Shown here: positions 41,806 to 55,770 of the stretch, in pieces
How the letters are laid out: the number at the start of each line of letters is the position of its first letter
How positions within the stretch are numbered: the stretch's first letter is position 1
Source of the DNA: Climacium dendroides
Lineage: Eukaryota > Streptophyta > Bryopsida > Hypnales > Climaciaceae
Assembly (NCBI GenBank): GCA_950106755.1
Contig: CATNNA010000010.1
Span: 186,001 to 250,000, forward strand
Length of the DNA: 64,000 bases
Direction: 5' to 3'
Position numbers and translations under genes: made by a program
Notes under the pieces: model-generated
What the model saw: the letters and a program-made list of their open reading frames with translations, nothing else
Databases searched by the model: none
Told to the model about the DNA's origin: nothing

Positions 41806-44460
41806 TGTGTGTTATGTTTTCGGACAGGCTTCCATGTCAAAACGATATAATTTATTGGTTTCGTTTCTATTAAATACAGCATGATTTTTAGAGTCTCCTC
41901 TTTTTAAAACCCATTTCACTTTGGAAAGTATAGGGAAGTAATAGGGTTCTCTTAAACTTCATTCCTCCATGAATCCTAATTATTTCGAAGATTTGCAACT
42001 TGTGTGTTATGTTTTCGGACAGGCTTCCATGTCAAAACGATATAATTTATTGGTTTCGTTTCTATTAAATACAGCATGATTTTTAGAGTCTCCTTTTTTT
42101 AAAACCCATTTCACTTACAAAAGTGTGGGGAAGCAATAGGGTTCTCTTAAACTTCATTCCTCCATGAATCCTAATTATTTCGAAGATTTGCAACTTATGT
42201 GTTATGTTTTCGGACAGGCTTCCATGTCAAAACGATATAATTTATTGGTTTGGTTTCGATTAAATACAGCATGATTTTTAGAGTCTCCTTCTTCTAAAAC
42301 CCATTTCACTTACAAAAGTATGGGGAAGCAATAGGGTTCTCTTAAACTTCATTTTTCCATGAATCCTAATTATTTCGAAGATTTGCAACTTATGTGTTAT
42401 GTTTTCGGACAGGCTTCCACGTCAAAACGATATAATTTATTGGTTTGGTTTCTATTAAATACAGCATGATTTTTAGAGTCTCCTCTTTTTAAAACGCATT
42501 TCACTTACAAAAGTATATGGAAGCAATAGGGTTCTCTTAAACTTCATTCGTCCATGAATCCTAATTATTTCGAAGATTTGCAACTTATGTGTTATGTTTT
42601 CGGACATGATTCCATGTCAAAACGATATAATTTATTGGTTTGGTTTCGATTAAATACAGCATGATTTTTAGAGTCTCCTTCTTCTAAAACCCATTTCACT
42701 TACAAAAGTGTGGGGAAGCAATAGGGTTCTCTTAAACTTCATTCCTCCATGAATCCTAATTATTTCGAAGATTTGCAACTTATGTGTTATGTTTTCGGAC
42801 ATGATTCCACGTCAAAACGATATAATTTATTGGTTTGGTTTCGATTAAATACAGCATGATTTTTAGAGTCTCCTTCTTCTAAAACCCATTTCACTTACAA
42901 AAGTATGGGGAAGCAATAGGGTTCTCTTAAACTTCATTTTTCCATGAATCCTAATTATTTCGAAGATTTGCAACTTATGTGTTATGTTTTCGGACAGGCT
43001 TCCACGTCGAAACGATATAATTTATTGGTTTGGTTTCTATTAAATACAGCATGATTGTTAGAGTCTCCTCTTTTTAAAACCCATTTCACTTACAAAAGTG
43101 TGGGGAAGCAATAGGGTTCTCTTAAACTTCATTTTTCCATGAATCCTAATTATTTCGAAGATTTGCAACTTATGTGTTATGTTTTCGGACATGATTCCAC
43201 GTCAAAACGATATAATTTATTGGTTTGGTTTCTATTAAATACAGCATGATTTTTAGAGTCTCCTTTTTTTAAAACCCATTTCACTTAGAAAAGTGTGGGG
43301 AAGCAATAGGGTTCTCTTAAACTTCATTCCTCCATGAATCCTAATTATTTCGAAGATTTGCAACTTATGTGTTATGTTTTCGGACAGGCTTCCATGTCAA
43401 AACGATATAATTTATTGGTTTCGTTTCTATTAAATACAGCATGATTTTTAGAGTCTCCTCTTTTTAAAACCTATTTCACTTTGGAAAGTATAGGGAAGTA
43501 ATAGGGTTCTCTTAAACTTCATTCCTCCATGAATCCTAATTATTTCGAAGATTTGCAACTTGTGTGTTATGTTTTCGGACAGGCTTCCATGTCAAAACGA
43601 TATAATTTATTGGTTTCGTTTCTATTAAATACAGCATGATTTTTAGAGTCTCCTCTTTTTAAAACCCATTTCACTTTGGAAAGTATAGGGAAGTAATAGG
43701 GTTCTCTTAAACTTCATTCCTCCATGAATCCTAATTATTTCGAAGATTTGCAACTTGTGTGTTATGTTTTCGGACAGGCTTCCATGTCAAAACGATATAA
43801 TTTATTAGTTTCGTTTCTATTAAATACAGCATGATTTTTAGAGTCTCCTTTTTTTAAAACCCATTTCACTTACAAAAGTGTGGGGAAGCAATAGGGTTCT
43901 CTTAAACTTCATTCCTCCATGAATCCTAATTATTTCGAAGATTTGCAACTTATGTGTTATGTTTTCGGACAGGCTTCCATGTCAAAACGATATAATTTAT
44001 TGGTTTGGTTTCGATTAAATACAGCATGATTTTTAGAGTCTCCTTCTTCTAAAACCCATTTCACTTACAAAAGTATGGGGAAGCAATAGGGTTCTCTTAA
44101 ACTTCATTTTTCCATGAATCCTAATTATTTCGAAGATTTGCAACTTATGTGTTATGTTTTCGGACAGGCTTCCACGTCAAAACGATATAATTTATTGGTT
44201 TGGTTTCTATTAAATACAGCATGATTTTTAGAGTCTCCTCTTTTTAAAACGCATTTCACTTACAAAAGTATATGGAAGCAATAGGGTTCTCTTAAACTTC
44301 ATTCGTCCATGAATCCTAATTATTTCGAAGATTTGCAACTTATGTGTTATGTTTTCGGACATGATTCCACGTCAAAACGATATAATTTATTGGTTTGGTT
44401 TCGATTAAATACAGCATGATTTTTAGAGTCTCCTTCTTCTAAAACCCATTTCACTTACAA
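41731..44460 (+). repeat. Repeated 9-monomer pattern at end of domain C
   Basis: The run TAGGG/AAGTAATAGG unit(s), CATTCC/TTCCATG/CTTCT unit, AAAACGCATT unit, TATATGG/CATTCG unit occurs at 41,926-42,705 and again at 43,486-44,460, the shared three units being nine monomers apart. A related run is at 37,441-38,415. AAAACGCATT (unit position 176) is found only in monomers 196, 218 and 227. The number of TAGGG units is two, one and two in the three runs. Monomer 225 has a private TTTATTAGTT. Confidence 0.8.
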
Positions 44461-47400
44461 AAGTGTGGGGAAGCAATAGGGTTCTCTTAAACTTCATTCC
44501 TCCATGAATCCTAATTATTTCGAAGATTTGCAGCTTATGTGTTATGTTTTCGGACATGATTCCACGTCAAAACGATATAATTTATTGGTTAGGTTTCTAT
44601 TAAATACAGCATGATTTTTAGAGTCTCTTTTTTTTAAAACCCATTTCACTTACAAAAGTGTGGGGAAGCAATAGGGTTCTCTTAAACTTCATTCGTCCAT
44701 GAATCCTAATTATTTCGAAGATTTGCAACTTATGTGTTATGTTTTCGGACATGATTCCACGTCAAAACGATATAATTTATTGGTTTGGTTTCTATTAAAT
44801 ACAGCATGATTTTTAGAGTCTCCTTTTTTTAAAACCCATTTCACTTACAAAAGTGTGGGGAAGCAATAGGGTTCTCTTAAACTTCATTTTTCCATGAATC
44901 CTAATTATTTCGAAGATTTGCAACTTATGTGTTATGTTTTCGGACATGATTCCACGTCAAAACGATATAATTTATTGGTTTGGTTTCTATTAAATACAGC
45001 ATGATTTTTAGAGTCTCCTTTTTTTAAAACCCATTTCACTTACAAAAGTGTGGGGAAGCAATAGGGTTCTCTTAAACTTCATTTTTCCATGAATCCTAAT
45101 TATTTCGAAGATTTGCAACTTATGTGTTATGTTTTCGGACATGATTCCACGTCAAAACGATATAATTTATTCGTTTGGTTTCGATTAAATACAGCATGAC
45201 TTTTAGAGTCTCCTTTTTTTAAAACCCATTTCACTTACAAAAGTGTGGGGAAGCAATAGGGTTCTCTTAAACTTCATTTTTCCATGAATCCTAATTATTT
45301 CGAAGATTTGCAACTTATGTGTTATGTTTTCGGACATGATTCCACGTCAAAACGATATAATTTATTGGTTTGGTTTCTATTAAATACAGCATGATTTTTA
45401 GAGTCTCCTTTTTTTAAAACCCATTTCACTTACAGAAGTGTGGGGAAGCAATAGGGTTCTCTTAAACTTCATTCCTCCATGAATCCTAATTATTTCGAAG
45501 ATTTGCAACTTATGTGTTATGTTTTCGGACATGATTCCACGTCAAAACGATATAATTTATTGGTTTGGTTTCGATTAAATACAGCATGATTTTTAGAGTC
45601 TCCTTTTTTTAAAACCCATTTCACTTACAAAAGTGTGGGGAAACAATAGGGTTCTCTTAAACTTCATTCCTCCATGAATCCTAATTATTTCGAAGATTTG
45701 CAACTTATGTGTTATGTTTTCGGACATGATTCCACGTCAAAACGATATAATTTATTGGTTTGGTTTCTATTAAATACAGCATGATTTTTAGAGTCTCCTT
45801 TTTTTAAAACCCATTTCACTTACAAAAGTGTGGGGAAGCAATAGGGTTCTCTTAAACTTCATTTTTCCATCAATCCTAATTATTTCGAAGATTTACAACT
45901 TATGTGTTATGTTTTCGGACATGATTCCCCGTCAAAACGATATAATTTATTGGTTTGGTTTCTATTAAATACAGCATGATTTTTAGAGTCTACTTTTTTT
46001 AAAACCCATTTCACTTACAAAAGTGTGGGGAAGCAATAGGGTTCTCTTAAACTTCATTTTTCCATGAATCCTAATTATTTCGAAGATTTGCAACTTATGT
46101 GTTATGTTTTCGGACATGATTCCCCGTCAAAACGATATAATTTATTGGTTTGGTTTCTATTAAATACAGCATGATTTTTAGAGTCTCCTTTTTATAAAAC
46201 CCATTTCACTTACAAAAGTGTGGGGAAGCAATAGGGTTCTCTTAAACTTCATTTTTCCATGAATCCTAATTATTTCGAAGATTTGCAACTTATGTGTTAT
46301 GTTTTCGGACATGATTCCCCGTCAAAACGATATAATTTATTGGTTTGGTTTCTATTAAATACAGCATGATTTTTAGAGTCTCCTTTTTTTAAAACCCATT
46401 TCACTTACAAAAGTGTGGGGAAGCAATAGGGTTCTCTTAAACTTCATTTTTCCATGAATCCTAATTATTTCGAAGATTTGCAACTTATGTGTTATGTTTT
46501 CGGACATGATTCCACGTGAAAACGATATAATTTATTGGTTTGGTTTCGATTAAATACAGCATGATTTTTAGAGTCTCCTTCTTCTAAAACCCATTTCACT
46601 TACAAAAGTGTGGGGAAGCAATAGGGTTCTCTTAAACTTCATTCCTCCATGAATCCTAATTATTTCGAAGATTTGCAACTTATGTGTTATGTTTTCGGAC
46701 AGGCTTCCATGTCAAAACGATATAATTTATTGGTTTGGTTTCTATTAAATACAGCATGATTTTTAGAGTCTGCTCTTTTTAAAACCCATTTCACTTAGAA
46801 AAGTATAGGGAAGCAACAGAGTTCTCTTAAACTTCATTCCTCCATGAATCCTAATTATTTCGAAGATTTGCAACTTATGTGTTATGTTTTCGGACATGAT
46901 TCCCCGTCAAAACGATATAATTTATTCGTTTGGTTTCGATTAAATACAGCATGACTTTTAGAGTCTCCTTTTTTTAAAACCCATTTCACTTACAAAAGTG
47001 TGGGGAAGCAATAGGGTTCTCTTAAACTTCATTTTTCCATGAATCCTAATTATTTCGAAGATTTGCAACTTATGTGTTATGTTTTCGGACATGATTCCAC
47101 GTCAAAACGATATAATTTATTGGTTTGGTTTCTATTAAATACAGCATGATTTTTAGAGTCTCCTTTTTTTAAAACCCATTTCACTTACAGAAGTGTGGGG
47201 AAGCAATAGGGTTCTCTTAAACTTCATTCCTCCATGAATCCTAATTATTTCGAAGATTTGCAACTTATGTGTTATGTTTTCGGACATGATTCCACGTCAA
47301 AACGATATAATTTATTGGTTTGGTTTCGATTAAATACAGCATGATTTTTAGAGTCTCCTTCTTCTAAAACCCATTTCACTTACAAAAGTGTGGGGAAACA

Positions 47401-48945
47401 ATAGGGTTCTCTTAAACTTCATTCCTCCATGAATCCTAATTATTTCGAAGATTTGCAACTTATGTGTTATGTTTTCGGACATGATTCCACGTCAAAACGA
47501 TATAATTTATTGGTTTGGTTTCTATTAAATACAGCATGATTTTTAGAGTCTCCTTTTTTTAAAACCCATTTCACTTACAAAAGTGTGGGGAAGCAATAGG
47601 GTTCTCTTAAACTTCATTCCTCCATGAATCCTAATTATTTCGAAGATTTGCAACTTATGTGTTATGTTTTCGGACATGATTCCCCGTCAAAACGATATAA
47701 TTTATTGGTTTGGTTTCTATTAAATACAGCATGATTTTTAGAGTCTACTTTTTTTAAAACCCATTTCACTTACAAAAGTGTGGGGAAGCAATAGGGTTCT
47801 CTTAAACTTCATTTTTCCATGAATCCTAATTATTTCGAAGATTTGCAACTTATGTGTTATGTTTTCGGACATGATTCCCCGTCAAAACGATATAATTTAT
47901 TGGTTTGGTTTCTATTAAATACAGCATGATTTTTAGAGTCTCCTTTTTTTAAAACCCATTTCACTTACAAAAGTGTGGGGAAGCAATAGGGTTCTCTTAA
48001 ACTTCATTTTTCCATGAATCCTAATTATTTCGAAGATTTGCAACTTATGTGTTATGTTTTTGGACATGATTCCCCGTCAAAACGATATAATTTATTGGTT
48101 TGGTTTCTATTAAATACAGCATGATTTTTAGAGTCTCCTTTTTTTAAAACCCATTTCACTTAGGAAAGTATAGGGAAGCAATAGGGTTCTCTTAAACTTC
48201 ATTTTTCCATGAATCCTAATTATTTCGAAGATTTGCAACTTGTGTGTTATGTTTTCGGGCAGGCTTCCATGTCAAAACGATATAATTTATTGGTTTCGTT
48301 TCTATTAAATACAGCATGATTTTTAGAGTCTCCTTTTTTTAAAACCCATTTCACTTACAAAAGTGTGGGGAAGCAATAGGGTTCTCTTAAACTTCATTCC
48401 TCCATGAATCCTAATTATTTCGAAGATTTGCAACTTATGTGTTATGTTTTCGGACATGATTCCACGTCAAAACGATATAATTTATTGGTTTGGTTTCTAT
48501 TAAATACAGCATGATTTTTAGAGTCTCCTTTTTTTAAAACCCATTTCACTTAGAAAAGTGTGGGGAAGCAATAGGGTTCTCTTAAACTTCATTCCTCCAT
48601 GAATCCTAATTATTTCGAAGATTTGCAACTTATGTGTTATGTTTTCGGACATGATTCCACGTCAAAACGATATAATTTATTGGTTTGGTTTCTATTAAAT
48701 ACAGCATGATTTTTAGAGTCTCCTTTTTTTAAAACCCATTTCACTTACAAAAGTGTGGGGAAGCAATAGGGTTCTCTTAAACTTCATTTTTCCATGAATC
48801 CTAATTATTTCGAAGATTTGCAACTTATGTGTTATGTTTTCGGACATGATTCCACGTCAAAACGATATAATTTATTGGTTTGGTTTCTATTAAATACAGC
48901 ATGATTTTTAGAGTCTCCTTTTTTTAAAACCCATTTCACTTACAA

Positions 48946-50285
48946 AAGTGTGGGGAAGCAATAGGGTTCTCTTAAACTTCATTTTTCCATGAATCCTAAT
49001 TATTTCGAAGATTTGCAACTTATGTGTTATGTTTTCGGACAGGCTTCCACGTCAAAACGATATAATTTATCGGTTTGGTTTCGATTAAATACAGCATGAT
49101 TTTTAGAGTTTCCTTTTTTTAAAACCCATTTCACTTACAAAAGTGTGGGGAAGCAATAGGGTTCTCTTAAACTTCATTTTTCCATGAATCCTAATTATTT
49201 CGAAGATTTGCAACTTATGTGTTATGTTTTCGGACATGATTCCAAGTCAAAACGATATAATTTATTGGTTTGGTTTCTATTAAATACAGCATGATTTTTA
49301 GAGTCTCCTTTTTTTAAAACCCATTTCACTTACAAAAGTGTGGGGAAGCAATAGGGTTCTCTTAAACTTCATTCCTCCATGAATCCTAATTATTTCGAAG
49401 ATTTGCAACTTATGTGTTATGTTTTCGGACATGATTCCACGTCAAAACGATATAATTTATTGGTTTGGTTTCGATTAAATACAGCATGATTTTTAGAGTC
49501 TCCTTTTTTTAAAACCCATTTCACTTACAAAAGTGTGGGGAAGCAATAGGGTTCTCTTAAACTTCATTCCTCCATGAATCCTAATTATTTCGAAGATTTG
49601 CAGCTTATGTGTTATGTTTTCGGACAGGCTTCCACGTGAAAACGATATAATTTATCGGTTTGGTTTCTATTAAATACAGCATGATTTTTAGAGTCTCCTT
49701 TTTTTAAAACCCATTTCACTTACAAAAGTGTGGGGAAGCAATAGGGTTCTCTTAAACTTCATTTTTCCATGAATCCTAATTATTTCGAAGATTTGCAACT
49801 TATGTGTTATGTTTTCGGACATGATTCCACGTCAAAACGATATAATTTATTGGTTTGGTTTCTATTAAATACAGCATGATTTTTAGAGTCTCCTTTTTTT
49901 AAAACCCATTTCACTTACAAAAGTGTGGGGAAGCAATAGGGTTCTCTTAAACTTCATTTTTCCATGAATCCTAATTATTTCAAAGATTTGCAACTTATGT
50001 GTTATGTTTTCGGACATGATTCCACGTCAAAACGATATAATTTATTGGTTTGGTTTCTATTAAATACAGCATGATTTTTAGAGTCTCCTTCTTCTAAAAC
50101 CCATTTCACTTACAAAAGTGTGGGGAAGCAATAGGGTTCTCTTAAACTTCATTCCTCCATGAATCCTAACTATTTCGAAGATTTGCAACTTATGTGTTAT
50201 GTTTTCGGAAATGATTCCACGTCAAAACGATATAATTTATTGGTTTGGTTTCTATTAAATACAGCATGATTTTTAGAGTCTCCTT
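48946..50285 (+). repeat. 7-monomer GAGTTTCC block, copy 1 (14-monomer spacing)
   Basis: Monomers 252-258 run GAGTTTCC with TTATCGG; TCCAAGTC; CATTCC with TTTCGAT; CAGCTT with AGGCTTCCACGTG; consensus-like; CAAAGATT with CTTCT; CTAACTATTTCG with CGGAAATG. Monomers 266-272 (51,676-53,015) repeat it at 2,730 bp. The copies part at the end of the last unit (CCTT against CCTC, then ACTTACAA against ACTTAGGA). It is the early form of the 14-monomer unit seen at 55.8-61.2 kb. Confidence 0.85.
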
Positions 50286-51675
50286 TTTTTAAAACCCATT
50301 TCACTTACAAAAGTGTGGGGAAGCAATAGGGTTCTCTTAAACTTCATTTTTCCATGAATCCTAATTATTTCGAAGATTTGCAACATATGTGTTATGTTTT
50401 CGGACATGATTCCACGTCAAAACGATATAATTTATTCGTTTGGTTTCTATTAAATACAGCATGATTTTTAGAGTCTCCTTTTTTTAAAACCCATTTCACT
50501 TAGAAAAGTGTGGGGAAGCAATAGGGTTCTCTTAAACTTCATTTTTCCATGAATCCTAATTATTTCGAAGATTTGCAACTTATGTGTTATGTTTTCGGAC
50601 ATGATTCCACGTCAAAACGATATAATTTATTGGTTTGGTTTCGATTAAATACAGCATGATTTTTAGAGTCTCCTTCTTCTAAAACCCATTTCACTTACAA
50701 AAGTGTGGGGAAGCAATAGGGTTCTCTTAAACTTCATTCCTCCATGAATCCTAATTATTTCGAAGATTTGCAACTTATGTGTTATGTTTTCGGACAGGCT
50801 TCCATGTCAAAACGATATAATTTATTGGTTTGGTTTCTATTAAATACAGCATGATTTTTAGAGTCTCCTCTTTTTAAAACCCATTTCACTTAGAAAAGTA
50901 TAGGGAAGCAACAGAGTTCTCTTAAACTTCATTCCTCCATGAATCCTAATTATTTCGAAGATTTGCAACTTGTGTGTTATGTTTTCGGACAGGCTTCCAT
51001 GTCAAAACGATATAATTTATTGGTTTCGTTTCTATTAAATACAGCATGATTTTTAGAGTCTCCTTTTTTTAAAACCCATTTCACTTACAAAAGTGTGGGG
51101 AAGCAATAGGGTTCTCTTAAACTTCATTTTTCCATGAATCCTAATTATTTCGAAGATTTGCAACTTATGTGTTATGTTTTCGGACATGATTCCACGTCAA
51201 AACGATATAATTTATTGGTTTGGTTTCTATTAAATACAGCATGATTTTTAGAGTCTCCTTTTTTTAAAACCCATTTCACTTACAGAAGTGTGGGGAAGCA
51301 ATAGGGTTCTCTTAAACTTCATTCCTCCATGAATCCTAATTATTTTGAAGATTTGCAACTTATGTGTTATGTTTTCGGACATGATTCCACGTCAAAACGA
51401 TATAATTTATTGGTTTGGTTTCGATTAAATACAGCATGATTTTTAGAGTCTCCTTCTTCTAAAACCCATTTCACTTATAAAAGTGTGGGGAAACAATAGG
51501 GTTCTCTTAAACTTCATTTTTCCATGAATCCTAATTATTTCAAAGATTTGCAACTTATGTGTTATGTTTTCGGACATGATTCCACGTCAAAACGATATAA
51601 TTTATTGGTTTGGTTTCTATTAAATACAGCATGATTTTTAGAGTCTCCTTTTTTTAAAACCCATTTCACTTACAA

Positions 51676-53015
51676 AAGTGTGGGGAAGCAATAGGGTTCT
51701 CTTAAACTTCATTTTTCCATGAATCCTAATTATTTCGAAGATTTGCAACTTATGTGTTATGTTTTCGGACAGGCTTCCACGTCAAAACGATATAATTTAT
51801 CGGTTTGGTTTCGATTAAATACAGCATGATTTTTAGAGTTTCCTTTTTTTAAAACCCATTTCACTTACAAAAGTGTGGGGAAGCAATAGGGTTCTCTTAA
51901 ACTTCATTTTTCCATGAATCCTAATTATTTCGAAGATTTGCAACTTATGTGTTATGTTTTCGGACATGATTCCAAGTCAAAACGATATAATTTATTGGTT
52001 TGGTTTCTATTAAATACAGCATGATTTTTAGAGTCTCCTTTTTTTAAAACCCATTTCACTTACAAAAGTGTGGGGAAGCAATAGGGTTCTCTTAAACTTC
52101 ATTCCTCCATGAATCCTAATTATTTCGAAGATTTGCAACTTATGTGTTATGTTTTCGGACATGATTCCACGTCAAAACGATATAATTTATTGGTTTGGTT
52201 TCGATTAAATACAGCATGATTTTTAGAGTCTCCTTTTTTTAAAACCCATTTCACTTACAAAAGTGTGGGGAAGCAATAGGGTTCTCTTAAACTTCATTCC
52301 TCCATGAATCCTAATTATTTCGAAGATTTGCAGCTTATGTGTTATGTTTTCGGACAGGCTTCCACGTGAAAACGATATAATTTATCGGTTTGGTTTCTAT
52401 TAAATACAGCATGATTTTTAGAGTCTCCTTTTTTTAAAACCCATTTCACTTACAAAAGTGTGGGGAAGCAATAGGGTTCTCTTAAACTTCATTTTTCCAT
52501 GAATCCTAATTATTTCGAAGATTTGCAACTTATGTGTTATGTTTTCGGACATGATTCCACGTCAAAACGATATAATTTATTGGTTTGGTTTCTATTAAAT
52601 ACAGCATGATTTTTAGAGTCTCCTTTTTTTAAAACCCATTTCACTTACAAAAGTGTGGGGAAGCAATAGGGTTCTCTTAAACTTCATTTTTCCATGAATC
52701 CTAATTATTTCAAAGATTTGCAACTTATGTGTTATGTTTTCGGACATGATTCCACGTCAAAACGATATAATTTATTGGTTTGGTTTCTATTAAATACAGC
52801 ATGATTTTTAGAGTCTCCTTCTTCTAAAACCCATTTCACTTACAAAAGTGTGGGGAAGCAATAGGGTTCTCTTAAACTTCATTCCTCCATGAATCCTAAC
52901 TATTTCGAAGATTTGCAACTTATGTGTTATGTTTTCGGAAATGATTCCACGTCAAAACGATATAATTTATTGGTTTGGTTTCTATTAAATACAGCATGAT
53001 TTTTAGAGTCTCCTC
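51676..53015 (+). repeat. 7-monomer GAGTTTCC block, copy 2
   Basis: This is the repeat of 48,946-50,285. It is followed directly by the CGGGCAGG unit (53,041), as in the later copies at 57.9-58.3 and 60.6-61.0 kb. Copy 1 lacks this junction and passes into a different unit. Confidence 0.85.
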
Positions 53016-53625
53016 TTTTTAAAACCCATTTCACTTAGGAAAGTATAGGGAAGCAATAGGGTTCTCTTAAACTTCATTCCTCCATGAATCCTAATTATTT
53101 CGAAGATTTGCAACTTGTGTGTTATGTTTTCGGGCAGGCTTCCATGTCAAAACGATATAATTTATTGGTTTCGTTTCTATTAAATACAGCATGATTTTTA
53201 GAGTCTCCTTTTTTTAAAACCCATTTCACTTACAAAAGTGTGGGGAAGCAATAGGGTTCTCTTAAACTTCATTCCTCCATGAATCCTAATTATTTCGAAG
53301 ATTTGCAACTTATGTGTTATGTTTTCGGACATGATTCCACGTCAAAACGATATAATTTATTGGTTTGGTTTCTATTAAATACAGCATGATTTTTAGAGTC
53401 TCCTTTTTTTAAAACCCATTTCACTTACAAAAGTGTGGGAAAGCAATAGGGTTCTCTTAAACTTCATTCCTCCATGAATCCTAATTATTTCGAAGATTTG
53501 CAACTTATGTGTTATGTTTTCGGACATGATTCCACGTCAAAACGATATAATTTATTGGTTTGGTTTCTATTAAATACAGCATGATTTTTAGAGTCTCCTT
53601 TTTTTAAAACCCATTTCACTTACAA
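52261..53625 (+). repeat. 7-monomer CAGCTT-CGGGC block, also at 54,016-55,380
   Basis: Monomers 269-275 and 278-284 share the order CAGCTT, consensus-like, CAAAGATT/CTTCT, CTAACT/CGGAAATG, CGGGCAGG, CATTCC, GTGTGGGAAAG, at nine monomers (1,755 bp). The first unit of the second copy (monomer 278) starts with a TATAGGG end of another type, and the last ends TAGAA instead of TACAA. The nine-monomer step lies inside the 14-monomer periodic zone. Confidence 0.83.
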
Positions 53626-54015
53626 AAGTGTGGGGAAGCAATAGGGTTCTCTTAAACTTCATTCCTCCATGAATCCTAATTATTTCGAAGATTTGCAGCT
53701 TATGTGTTATGTTTTCGGACAGGCTTCCACGTGAAAACGATATAATTTATCGGTTTGGTTTCTATTAAATACAGCATGATTTTTAGAGTCTCCTTTTTTT
53801 AAAACCCATTTCACTTACAAAAGTGTGGGGAAGCAATAGGGTTCTCTTAAACTTCATTTTTCCATGAATCCTAATTATTTCGAAGATTTGCAACTTATGT
53901 GTTATGTTTTCGGACATGATTCCACGTCAAAACGATATAATTTATTGGTTTGGTTTCTATTAAATACAGCATGATTTTTAGAGTCTCCTCTTTTTAAAAC
54001 CCATTTCACTTAGGA

Positions 54016-54210
54016 AAGTATAGGGAAGCAATAGGGTTCTCTTAAACTTCATTCCTCCATGAATCCTAATTATTTCGAAGATTTGCAGCTTATGTGTTAT
54101 GTTTTCGGACAGGCTTCCACGTGAAAACGATATAATTTATCGGTTTGGTTTCTATTAAATACAGCATGATTTTTAGAGTCTCCTTTTTTTAAAACCCATT
54201 TCACTTACAA
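54016..54210 (+). repeat. Chimeric monomer 278
   Basis: The first part (AAGTATAGGG after an ACTTAGGA end) is that of the CGGGCAGG unit type. From CAGCTT onward (AGGCTTCCACGTG, TTATCGG) it is the CAGCTT type, which elsewhere begins AAGTGTGGGG. CATTCC is common to both types. The switch lies between unit positions about 10 and 73, consistent with a recombination or conversion junction inside a monomer. Confidence 0.75.
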
Positions 54211-55575
54211 AAGTGTGGGGAAGCAATAGGGTTCTCTTAAACTTCATTTTTCCATGAATCCTAATTATTTCGAAGATTTGCAACTTATGTGTTATGTTTT
54301 CGGACATGATTCCACGTCAAAACGATATAATTTATTGGTTTGGTTTCTATTAAATACAGCATGATTTTTAGAGTCTCCTTTTTTTAAAACCCATTTCACT
54401 TACAAAAGTGTGGGGAAGCAATAGGGTTCTCTTAAACTTCATTTTTCCATGAATCCTAATTATTTCAAAGATTTGCAACTTATGTGTTATGTTTTCGGAC
54501 ATGATTCCACGTCAAAACGATATAATTTATTGGTTTGGTTTCTATTAAATACAGCATGATTTTTAGAGTCTCCTTCTTCTAAAACCCATTTCACTTACAA
54601 AAGTGTGGGGAAGCAATAGGGTTCTCTTAAACTTCATTCCTCCATGAATCCTAACTATTTCGAAGATTTGCAACTTATGTGTTATGTTTTCGGAAATGAT
54701 TCCACGTCAAAACGATATAATTTATTGGTTTGGTTTCTATTAAATACAGCATGATTTTTAGAGTCTCCTCTTTTTAAAACCCATTTCACTTAGGAAAGTA
54801 TAGGGAAGCAATAGGGTTCTCTTAAACTTCATTCCTCCATGAATCCTAATTATTTCGAAGATTTGCAACTTGTGTGTTATGTTTTCGGGCAGGCTTCCAT
54901 GTCAAAACGATATAATTTATTGGTTTCGTTTCTATTAAATACAGCATGATTTTTAGAGTCTCCTTTTTTTAAAACCCATTTCACTTACAAAAGTGTGGGG
55001 AAGCAATAGGGTTCTCTTAAACTTCATTCCTCCATGAATCCTAATTATTTCGAAGATTTGCAACTTATGTGTTATGTTTTCGGACATGATTCCACGTCAA
55101 AACGATATAATTTATTGGTTTGGTTTCTATTAAATACAGCATGATTTTTAGAGTCTCCTTTTTTTAAAACCCATTTCACTTACAAAAGTGTGGGAAAGCA
55201 ATAGGGTTCTCTTAAACTTCATTCCTCCATGAATCCTAATTATTTCGAAGATTTGCAACTTATGTGTTATGTTTTCGGACATGATTCCACGTCAAAACGA
55301 TATAATTTATTGGTTTGGTTTCTATTAAATACAGCATGATTTTTAGAGTCTCCTTTTTTTAAAACCCATTTCACTTAGAAAAGTGTGGGGAAGCAATAGG
55401 GTTCTCTTAAACTTCATTCCTCCATGAATCCTAATTATTTCGAAGATTTGCAACTTATGTGTTATGTTTTCGGACATGATTCCACGTCAAAACGATATAA
55501 TTTATTGGTTTGGTTTCTATTAAATACAGCATGATTTTTAGAGTCTCCTTTTTTTAAAACCCATTTCACTTACAA

Positions 55576-55770
55576 AAGTGTGGGGAAGCAATAGGGTTCT
55601 CTTAAACTTCATTTTTCCATGAATCCTAATTATTTCGAAGATTTGCAACTTATGTGTTATGTTTTCGGGCAGGCTTCCACGTCAAAACGATATAATTTAT
55701 TGGTTTGGTTTCTATTAAATACAGCATGATTTTTAGAGTCTCCTTTTTTTAAAACCCATTTCACTTACAA
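55576..55770 (+). repeat. Chimeric monomer 286
   Basis: This unit has the CGGGCAGG marker but lacks the linked TATAGGG, TTGTGTG, TTCCATG and TCG markers that accompany it in every other copy I noted (for example 48,166, 53,041, 54,796, 55,966, 58,111). It is a consensus-like unit with a short patch (about unit positions 94-99) from the other type, as a short conversion tract would leave. Confidence 0.7.

Larger units (their letters stand above)
24766..44460 (+). repeat. Domain C: monomers 128-228
   Basis: Marker haplotypes are AAGTATATGG unit starts (28,081 to 44,266), CATTCGTCC at unit position 35, GATGTAATTTA at 114, GGTTAGG at 127, CTTCTAAAAC at 171 with TTTCGAT at 134, and AAAACCCGTTTCACTAAC at the unit end. 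A short ACTTTGGAAAGTATAGGG subtype appears at 37,430-37,700, 41,910-41,950 and 43,470-43,700. The ACCTC/GCCAT types of domains A and B nearly vanish, with one late GCCAT unit at 30,421. The last part repeats a pattern near 37.8, 42.1 and 43.9 kb. Confidence 0.75.
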
